Source of the DNA: an uncultured Pelagibacteraceae bacterium
Lineage (GTDB): Bacteria > Pseudomonadota > Alphaproteobacteria > Pelagibacterales > Pelagibacteraceae
Assembly (NCBI GenBank): GCA_902633335.1
Contig: CACPFY010000004.1
Location: forward strand, 1-64,000
DNA length: 64,000 bases
Direction of reading: 5' to 3'
Below the pieces are notes generated by a model that was not told where the DNA came from, searched no databases, and was given only the letters and a program-made list of their open reading frames with translations. The translations under genes and the position numbers were made by a program. Of the stretch, positions 58,106 to 64,000 are shown piece after piece. Positions within the stretch are counted from its first letter, which is position 1, and the number at the start of each line of letters is the position of its first letter.

Positions 58106-60541
58106 ATGAAGTTTAAAAGATTGGAACTTACCGGCTTCAAGTCATTTTTTGATAAAACAACTTTTTTTATTGAAGATGGTTTGACCGGGATTGTTGGTCC
58201 AAATGGATGTGGAAAGTCAAATATTGTCGAGTCATTAAGGTGGTGTATGGGAGAAACATCTGCCAAAAGCATGAGAGGAGCTGGTATGGAAGATGTAATA
58301 TTTGCTGGAACATCAAATAGACCAGAAAAAAATTTCTCTGAAGTGTCTTTATTAATTGATAACAAAGATAAGGATGGTCCAGAGCAATATCATAAATTAG
58401 ATGAAATTTTAATAAGAAGAAAGATTGAGAGAAATAAAGGTTCAAAATATTATTTAAACGAAAAAGAGGTAAGGGCAAGAGACGCTCAAACTTTTTTTGC
58501 TGATTTATCTACCGGCGCTCATTCTCCGTCTTTAATAAGTCAAGGTAAAATTGGACAACTTGTTACTGCAAAACCTGTAGAAAGAAGATCAATTTTAGAA
58601 GAGGCTGCTGGTATAGCTGGTATACATGCTAGAAGACATGAAGCTGAAACAAGACTAAACGCTGCAGAAAATAATCTCAAAAGAGCAGATGAGCTTAAAA
58701 AACAACAACAAAAACAATTAGACAACCTAAAAAAACAAGCTGAGGAAGCTACAAAATATAAAGAAATTTCAAAAGAAATTAGAAGAGCAGAAGCAGGATT
58801 ATACTACCTTAAGTTAATTGATATTGAAAAAAATAAAAAAGAAATTCTTGAAAAAGTAAGCGAGCAAGATGATGAAATAAGTGCGATCAAAATAGACTTG
58901 AACCATAATACAGAATTATTAAATGAGGAAAACGCAAAATTAACTCCTCTGAGAGATAGAAAGTTAGAAAGCTTGGCTAAACTACAAAAAATAAATTTAG
59001 ATATGACTAATTTAGAAGAAAAGGAAAAAAGGATTAAAAAATTATCTGCAAAACTGGAAAGTTCATTATTAACTATTGAGTCTGATTTAGAAAGGGAGAA
59101 AAGTATCTCATTAGACGCATCTCTTAATGAGAAAAGGATCTTAGAAGAAAAAGATGAATTATTAAAAACTGAAAAAGCATTTGGTACTACTGAAGTAGAA
59201 ATAAATGAAAATTTAGAGCTTTCAAAAAGAAATTTAGATGATTTAAAAAAGGAACTTGAAGGTTTAATTTTCGAAATTGGCAAACTTATAGATGAAGATA
59301 AGAAAATACCAAAGGATTTATTTAATAATCTCAAAAATCTAGTTGATAAAATAACATCAGCACATGAAAATTATGCAACTAATTTTAGTAAAAATGAAAC
59401 CGTAAAAAGTGATTCAATTAAGAGAAAAGAAAGAATTAAAAATATTGATATTGAGTTAGAAAATTGGAAAAGTTTAAAAGTAAATTCTGAAAAAATGATC
59501 AATGATTTGCAAGAAAGGAAAAAGAAGATAAATAATGAGATGAGAGAAAATCAAAAAAATCCTGAAATTATTGCTACTACAAAAGGTCAAAATATACAAA
59601 ATTTAGAAAATACGAAAAAAAGAAGTGAGGAGCTTACAGAAGAACTAAATTCTGCAGAAGAAAGATTTAATAAAATAAATAACAATATTAAAGATGTACA
59701 AGAAAAACTTACAATACTGAGAGAAAACAAAGCTAGAAACGAAGCTACTTTAGAGGGAATTGCAACACGAAAAAAAGATTTATTTTATTCAATAAATTCA
59801 GAATTAAATATTACCGACGAAAATAGATTATTATCTCTTGCAGAATTTAATACTGATGAATTGCCGTCCATAGATAATCAAATATCTACTGTAGAAAAAA
59901 TTAAAAAAGAGAGAGAGTCAATGGGCACTGTAAATTTAAGAGCTGACATAGAAACTAAAAAATTTGAAGATGAAATTAAAAAAATGGAAGACGATAGAGC
60001 TGATCTTTTTTCAGCAATTGTAAAGCTTAAATCTAGTATTGAAGAATTAAATCAAAAAGGTAGGGAAAGGCTTTTAGATGCTTTTGAAAAAGTTAATAGA
60101 AAGTTTAACGAAGTTTATACAAAACTTTTTAGTGGAGGAAGTGCAAAACTAGAATTAGTCGATTCAGATGATCCTTTGGAAGCTGGATTAGAAATGTTTG
60201 TTTCACCACCGGGAAAAAGATTACAATCTATAACCTTGTTGTCCGGAGGCGAACAGGCACTTACGGCCTTATCTTTAGTTTTTGCAGTATTTTTAGTTAA
60301 TCCTTCACCTATATGCGTTTTAGACGAGGTTGATGCTCCTTTAGATGATGCTAATGTCACAAGGTTTTGCTCTTTATTAGATGAGTTGACAAGCATAACT
60401 AAAACTAAATTCATTATAATAACACACCATGCTTTAACAATGTCAAGAATGCACAGGTTATATGGAATTACTATGCCGGAAAAAGGTATCAGCCAATTAG
60501 TTGCTGTTGACTTAGAAAAAGCGGAAGAGTTAGTAGCTTAA
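58106..60541 (+). CDS. smc: Smc, chromosome segregation ATPase, unusually short with no recognisable hinge
   Basis: ABC-type head with Walker A VGPNGCGKSN (about 30-39), the alphaproteobacterial FFADLSTGAHSPSLISQGKI block, signature LLSGGEQALTAL (711-722) and Walker B CVLDEVDAPLDD (D740/E741). Between the heads are two coiled-coil arms, about 165-395 and 430-675. At 395-430 only a short stretch with IDEDKKIPKDLFNNLK interrupts the heptads. The roughly 150-residue SMC hinge, with its conserved glycines, is not there. Total length is 811 against about 1150 for typical Smc. The locus order marks it as the Smc orthologue, not RecF, RecN or Rad50. Confidence 0.9.
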   Translation: MKFKRLELTGFKSFFDKTTFFIEDGLTGIVGPNGCGKSNIVESLRWCMGETSAKSMRGAGMEDVIFAGTSNRPEKNFSEVSLLIDNKDKDGPEQYHKLDEILIRRKIERNKGSKYYLNEKEVRARDAQTFFADLSTGAHSPSLISQGKIGQLVTAKPVERRSILEEAAGIAGIHARRHEAETRLNAAENNLKRADELKKQQQKQLDNLKKQAEEATKYKEISKEIRRAEAGLYYLKLIDIEKNKKEILEKVSEQDDEISAIKIDLNHNTELLNEENAKLTPLRDRKLESLAKLQKINLDMTNLEEKEKRIKKLSAKLESSLLTIESDLEREKSISLDASLNEKRILEEKDELLKTEKAFGTTEVEINENLELSKRNLDDLKKELEGLIFEIGKLIDEDKKIPKDLFNNLKNLVDKITSAHENYATNFSKNETVKSDSIKRKERIKNIDIELENWKSLKVNSEKMINDLQERKKKINNEMRENQKNPEIIATTKGQNIQNLENTKKRSEELTEELNSAEERFNKINNNIKDVQEKLTILRENKARNEATLEGIATRKKDLFYSINSELNITDENRLLSLAEFNTDELPSIDNQISTVEKIKKERESMGTVNLRADIETKKFEDEIKKMEDDRADLFSAIVKLKSSIEELNQKGRERLLDAFEKVNRKFNEVYTKLFSGGSAKLELVDSDDPLEAGLEMFVSPPGKRLQSITLLSGGEQALTALSLVFAVFLVNPSPICVLDEVDAPLDDANVTRFCSLLDELTSITKTKFIIITHHALTMSRMHRLYGITMPEKGISQLVAVDLEKAEELVA

Positions 60542-60545
60542 ATAA

Positions 60546-60827
60546 ATGGATGATAAGGATTTTAAAACTCGCCTAAAGATTGCAAAAAAGGAATTTCTAA
60601 AGAACAACTCCGAGGAAAAAGAGAAAAGAGGACTTTTTATGGGTTCTGCCTTTAGGTTGGGAACCGAATTAGTGGCTGCAGTGGTGGTTGGGACAATTAT
60701 TGGGTTTATTTTAGACAATTGGTTTGGTACTAAACCCTGGTTTATTATTATCTTCTTTTTTATAGGTGTAATAGCAGGAATAATGAACGTTATTAGAGTA
60801 GCAAACAACATGCAAAAAAAAGATTAA
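60546..60827 (+). CDS. atpI: AtpI, ATP synthase assembly protein
   Basis: A 93-residue protein with a charged N-terminal 30 residues and two membrane helices (TELVAAVVVGTIIGFILDNW and PWFIIIFFFIGVIAGIMNVI). This matches AtpI of alphaproteobacteria, which assists c-ring assembly. It heads the Fo operon and starts 4 bases after smc. Confidence 0.9.
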   Translation: MDDKDFKTRLKIAKKEFLKNNSEEKEKRGLFMGSAFRLGTELVAAVVVGTIIGFILDNWFGTKPWFIIIFFFIGVIAGIMNVIRVANNMQKKD

Positions 60828-60842
60828 AAGGGGCATTAAATT

Positions 60843-61577
60843 ATGGCAGCTAATCCGATGCATCAATTTCAAGTTTATAGAATTGGGCCAGAAATAAAGT
60901 TGGGAAATTTTGACTTATCATTTACAAACGCAAGTTTATTTATGCTTATAAGTGCTATATCAATTTGTTTATTTCTGTATTTCGGATCAAAACAAAAAAA
61001 CATAATACCAGGTAGATTGCAGCTTGTAGCTGAATTGTTTTATAACTTTATTGCAAAAATGATTAGTGATACAGCTGGGTCGAAAGCTAAGCCTTATTTC
61101 CCATTTATATTTACCTTGTTTATGTTTGTGCTAATTTGCAATATGATTGGTATGCTACCTTATTCTTTCACAGTAACCAGTCATATTATAGTAACTTTAG
61201 TGATGGCAATGTTTATTTTTATTGCGGTAACTATAATAGGGTTTTTAAAACATGGTCTAAAATATTTATCGATATTTGTTCCAAAAGGTGTACCAGTTGT
61301 ATTGTTGCCTTTGATAACAATTATAGAAATTATTTCTTATTTAAGTAGGCCAGTTAGTCTCTCCGTCAGATTATTCGCAAATATGATGGCAGGACATACA
61401 ATGTTAAAAGTTTTTGGCAGTTTTGTCATTAGTTTGGGTTTATTAGGTGGGTGGTTACCACTTAGTTTTTCAGTTGCATTAACTGGCTTGGAAATATTAG
61501 TAGCTTTTTTACAAGCTTATGTTTTTGCAATTTTAACCTGCATCTATTTGAATGATGCACTTAATCTTCACCATTAA
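60843..61577 (+). CDS. atpB: AtpB, ATP synthase Fo subunit a
   Basis: Stationary proton-channel subunit. The 244 residues include MHQFQVYRIGPEI at the N-terminus and the key helix ISYLSRPVSLSVRLFANMMA, carrying the essential Arg next to the c-ring. The C-terminal helix is GLEILVAFLQAYVFAILTCIYL. About five to six membrane helices; normal length. Confidence 0.98.
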   Translation: MAANPMHQFQVYRIGPEIKLGNFDLSFTNASLFMLISAISICLFLYFGSKQKNIIPGRLQLVAELFYNFIAKMISDTAGSKAKPYFPFIFTLFMFVLICNMIGMLPYSFTVTSHIIVTLVMAMFIFIAVTIIGFLKHGLKYLSIFVPKGVPVVLLPLITIIEIISYLSRPVSLSVRLFANMMAGHTMLKVFGSFVISLGLLGGWLPLSFSVALTGLEILVAFLQAYVFAILTCIYLNDALNLHH

Positions 61578-61582
61578 AAAAA

Positions 61583-61588
61583 AGGAGG
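61583..61588 (+). promoter_or_regulatory. Consensus Shine-Dalgarno of atpE
   Basis: AGGAGG four bases before the atpE ATG. The neighbouring Fo genes lack this. It fits the need for many c subunits per complex, made by stronger translation within one mRNA. Confidence 0.75.
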
Positions 61589-61592
61589 AAAA

Positions 61593-61820
61593 ATGGAGTT
61601 AGAAGCAGCAAAAATGATTGGAGCAGGATTAGCTGCAATCGCACTGGCTGGAGCAGGGGTTGGTATCGGAATTATTTTCGGTAACTACTTATCAGGAGCC
61701 ATGAGAAATCCGTCAGCAGCACAAAAGCAGTTTCCTAATTTGCTTTTAGGTTTTGCTTTAGCAGAAGCGACAGGTTTATTTGGACTTGTAGTTGCATTGA
61801 TTATCTTATTTGCATTTTAA
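61593..61820 (+). CDS. atpE: AtpE, ATP synthase Fo subunit c
   Basis: Rotor-ring subunit of 75 residues with two helices. Helix 1 is glycine-rich (LAAIALAGAGVGIGIIFG), the polar loop is RNPSAAQKQ, and the proton-carrying Glu58 lies in FALAEATGLFG. The ion-binding pattern is that of proton-type rather than sodium-type rings. Confidence 0.98.
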   Translation: MELEAAKMIGAGLAAIALAGAGVGIGIIFGNYLSGAMRNPSAAQKQFPNLLLGFALAEATGLFGLVVALIILFAF

Positions 61821-61828
61821 AAATAAAT

Positions 61829-62404
61829 ATGAGGCTTAAAGTACCCTTTATTATTTTTATATTTTGTTTTGAAACATATTTGTTTGCAGCTGAGGCCGGT
61901 ATGCCTCAGCTGGACGCAAAATATTGGCTATCACAATCATTTTGGTTAATTTTAATTTTTTTCATTCTGTATCTTGCATTATCCAGATTTTTTATACCAA
62001 AAATAAAAAATAATTTAGACGATAGAGAAAAAAAAATTAAGGACAATTTAAATGAAGCAAAAACATTTTCTGAATTAGCAGAGAAAAAAAATTTAGATTA
62101 TGAAAATCAGATACTGAATGCAAAAAAAGAGGTTGTAAAAATAATTACTGAGTCAAAAAAACAATTAGATAAAAGTATTAATCAAAAAAAACAGCAATTT
62201 GAAATAGAAATTGAAAAAGAAGTAGAAAAAGCTGAAGAAGAAATTTTAAATCTAAAAAAAAACTCATTAGGTTCAATACACAATATAGCTGAAGAAATTT
62301 CAGCTAAAGTAATTGAAAATATAACTGGAGAAAAACTAAATGAAAGTAGTATTAAGGCATCAGTTGCAGAAATTTCAAAAAAAAAAATAGATAAATATTT
62401 ATGA
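61829..62404 (+). CDS. atpF': ATP synthase Fo subunit b'
   Basis: Peripheral-stalk subunit of the b' type. The 191 residues show an N-terminal hydrophobic stretch (possible signal), MPQLDAKYWLSQSFWLILIFFILYL as the membrane anchor, LDDREKKIKDNL, then a long charged coiled coil. Having both b' and b genes is usual in alphaproteobacteria. It overlaps atpF by 4 bases. Confidence 0.92.
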   Translation: MRLKVPFIIFIFCFETYLFAAEAGMPQLDAKYWLSQSFWLILIFFILYLALSRFFIPKIKNNLDDREKKIKDNLNEAKTFSELAEKKNLDYENQILNAKKEVVKIITESKKQLDKSINQKKQQFEIEIEKEVEKAEEEILNLKKNSLGSIHNIAEEISAKVIENITGEKLNESSIKASVAEISKKKIDKYL

Positions 62405-62898
62405 TAATCGACGCAACATTTTGGGTGGCAATATCTTTTTTAATTTTTATTTTACTTTTAATTTATTTTAAGATTCCTACAAAAGTTAAAAATATTCTTG
62501 ACGAAAATATAACTAATATAAAAAAACAAATAGATGAGTCAGAAAAGTTAAAAGAAGAAGCTAAGCATAAATTAGCCGAGCACGAAAAAAAAATTGTAAG
62601 TTCGAAATCTGAAATTCAAAAAATGATTAGAGAGGCAAACGAACAAGCTGAAAAGAATATCATAAAATCAAATGAAATTTTTCATAAACAAATTGAAGTT
62701 AGAAAAAAAAGTACTGAAGAGAAAATTAAGCAACTAAAAAATCAAGCAGTAAAAGATGTAAAAAATGCTTCAATTAACATAGCTTTCGAGAGTATAGAGA
62801 AACTTATGCTAAATTCTTTAGATAAAAACAAATTAGATAAGATTTATAATCAAAGTATAGAAGAAACAAAGTTAGCACTTCAAAAGAAATCCAGTTAA
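62401..62898 (+). CDS. atpF: ATP synthase Fo subunit b
   Basis: The 165-residue partner of b' in the peripheral stalk: an N-terminal membrane helix (TFWVAISFLIFILLLIYF), KVKNILDENITNIKKQI, and a long coiled coil to SLDKNKLDKIYNQ. It closes the Fo operon. The F1 genes (atpHAGDC) are not here, as expected for the split alphaproteobacterial arrangement. Confidence 0.93.
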   Translation: MIIDATFWVAISFLIFILLLIYFKIPTKVKNILDENITNIKKQIDESEKLKEEAKHKLAEHEKKIVSSKSEIQKMIREANEQAEKNIIKSNEIFHKQIEVRKKSTEEKIKQLKNQAVKDVKNASINIAFESIEKLMLNSLDKNKLDKIYNQSIEETKLALQKKSS

Positions 62899-62913
62899 AA
62901 TAAGTCACAAAAA

Positions 62914-64000
62914 ATGACAAAAAAAATTATAGTTATAGGCTCCGGCTTTGGTGGATTAGCTGCATCTCTTAGGTTAAAAGCTAAGGGTTATGACGTTACC
63001 TTAGTCGAAAAACACCCAGATTTAGGTGGTAGAGCGAGAGTATTCAAAAAGGGAAATTTTACCTATGATGGGGGTCCCACAGTAATAACAGCTCCTTATC
63101 TTTTTGAGGAACTATTTTCTTTATTTAATAAAAATATTTCAGACTACTTAAAAATTGTACCGTTAGATCTGTGGTACCGTTTTGTATTCAATGACGGACA
63201 AACTTTTGATTACTCTGGAAATGAAAAGTCGATGGAAAAAGAAGTCAAAAAGTTTTCAGATACAGATTTTGAGGGATACAATAATTTAGTTAACTTTACT
63301 GAAAAAATTTTTAACAAAGGCTTTACAGATTTATCGGACAAACCGTTTAATAATATTACTTTTATGTTAAAACAAGTTCCATCGTTATTAAGTCTAAAAA
63401 GTTATAAATCTGTTTATCAATTAGTTTCAAACTATATTAAAAATGAAAAATTAAGAAGGGTATTTAGTATGCATCCTCTTTTAGTGGGCGGCAATCCTTT
63501 TACAACAACTTCAATATATACTTTGATTTTATTTTTAGAAAAAAAATGGGGCATTCATTACTCAATGGGTGGCACAGGTAATGTGGTTTCGGCTTTAGAA
63601 AGATTAATGAATGAGGAAAGTATAGAGATTATTAAAGATGCTGAAGTAACTGAAATAATTTCAAGCAATAATAAAGTGCTAGGTGTAAAGATAAATAATT
63701 CTAAAGTTATTAATTGTGATTATATTATTTGTAATTCTGATCCCCCAAATGTTTACCAAAATTTAATTAAATCAAAAAACAATTATAATTTTTTGTTTAA
63801 ACAAAAAATTAAAAGAATGGATTATTCAATGGGGTTATTTGTTTATTATTTTGGTTCAAAAAAACAATACGAGAATGTAGCTCATCATACTATTTACTTT
63901 GGCGATTCTTATGAAAAACATTTAGATAAAATCTTTGAGAAAAAAATTCTGTCTGAAGATATTAGTTATTATTTACACAGACCCTCGGCTACAGATCCAA
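62914..64000 (+). CDS. crtI: Phytoene desaturase (CrtI family), partial, C-terminus off the window
   Basis: FAD enzyme that desaturates phytoene in carotenoid synthesis. The first 362 residues show the FAD motif IVIGSGFGGLAASLRLKAKG, EKHPDLGGRARVF, the FTYDGGPTVITAPYL block, LLVGGNPFTTTSIY, the GIHYSMGGTGNVVSALE segment and VAHHTIYFGDSY. These fit CrtI rather than CrtN or a generic amine oxidase. It lies 15 bases after atpF on the same strand. Such genes supply retinal precursors in proteorhodopsin-bearing marine bacteria, but no rhodopsin gene is in this window. Confidence 0.92.
   Translation, partial: MTKKIIVIGSGFGGLAASLRLKAKGYDVTLVEKHPDLGGRARVFKKGNFTYDGGPTVITAPYLFEELFSLFNKNISDYLKIVPLDLWYRFVFNDGQTFDYSGNEKSMEKEVKKFSDTDFEGYNNLVNFTEKIFNKGFTDLSDKPFNNITFMLKQVPSLLSLKSYKSVYQLVSNYIKNEKLRRVFSMHPLLVGGNPFTTTSIYTLILFLEKKWGIHYSMGGTGNVVSALERLMNEESIEIIKDAEVTEIISSNNKVLGVKINNSKVINCDYIICNSDPPNVYQNLIKSKNNYNFLFKQKIKRMDYSMGLFVYYFGSKKQYENVAHHTIYFGDSYEKHLDKIFEKKILSEDISYYLHRPSATDP

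Noticed and set aside
58804-59334. 176-codon open frame antisense to smc
   Set aside because: Ser/Phe-rich pattern is the usual shadow of a Lys/Glu-rich coiled coil.

Overview
The window is 64 kb of very AT-rich, densely packed alphaproteobacterial chromosome, most like the streamlined marine SAR11 (Pelagibacterales) type. This assignment is inferred from gene content and base composition; no 16S gene is present. Supporting signs are short or negative intergenic distances, lysine/asparagine/isoleucine-rich proteins, a CcrM-type GANTC methylase, separate b and b' subunits in an ATP synthase Fo operon, an FbcFBC bc1 operon, a DnaG with most zinc ligands lost, and alphaproteobacterial gene orders (amidase-rnpB-mraZ; mutY-DUF721-dsbA-smc; lgt-midA-pgeF-prs-rplY-pth-ychF). 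I see no prophage, insertion sequence, CRISPR array or defence island. This is core genome, and its interest lies in unusual forms of core genes.

Layout. 1-11.8 kb (minus strand): the division and cell-wall cluster mraZ-ftsZ-rsmH-ftsL-ftsI-murE/murF-mraY-murD-ftsW-murG, with murG cut by the window edge. ftsZ sits second in the operon, between mraZ and rsmH, and murE and murF are one reading frame. 11.9-15.3 kb: RNase P RNA, a peptidoglycan amidase, mlaA-mlaC, a CAT-anticodon tRNA and a methyltransferase. 15.3-19.5 kb: rpoD, dnaG and yqeY (macromolecular synthesis). 19.6-24 kb: carAB. 24-28.7 kb: a 2OG-Fe(II) oxygenase, an ELM1-like protein, trxB, a J1-crystallin-like ADP-ribosylglycohydrolase homologue and an aspartate aminotransferase. 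28.7-34.5 kb: uvrB, two pterin genes, uvrC and pgsA. 34.5-38 kb: ilvE, then a MarR/OmpR/histidine-kinase set and ubiK. 38-44.2 kb: lgt, midA, pgeF, prs, rplY, pth, ychF. 44.2-46.7 kb: the cytochrome bc1 operon. 46.8-53.8 kb: trmL, hemF, greA, a CCA-adding enzyme, tRNA-Gln, ispE, a TPR protein, a uracil-DNA glycosylase and rnhB. 53.8-60.5 kb: ccrM, an FAD monooxygenase, mutY, a DciA-like protein, a DsbA-like protein and an unusually short Smc. 60.5-64 kb: the Fo operon atpI-B-E-F'-F, then a phytoene desaturase (crtI) cut by the window end.

Three genes (murD, murF, a methyltransferase) are each broken by a one-base indel in a homopolymer. In each case the downstream frame encodes the expected rest of the protein. 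Sequencing error is the simplest explanation, but transcriptional slippage on poly(A) is possible for the two mur genes.

Best leads: the Smc with no room for a hinge domain, the ftsZ relocation under an array of MraZ-type decamer repeats, the MurE-MurF fusion, a perfect inverted repeat carrying two GANTC sites in the ccrM promoter, and a family-4-like uracil-DNA glycosylase with no Fe-S cysteines.
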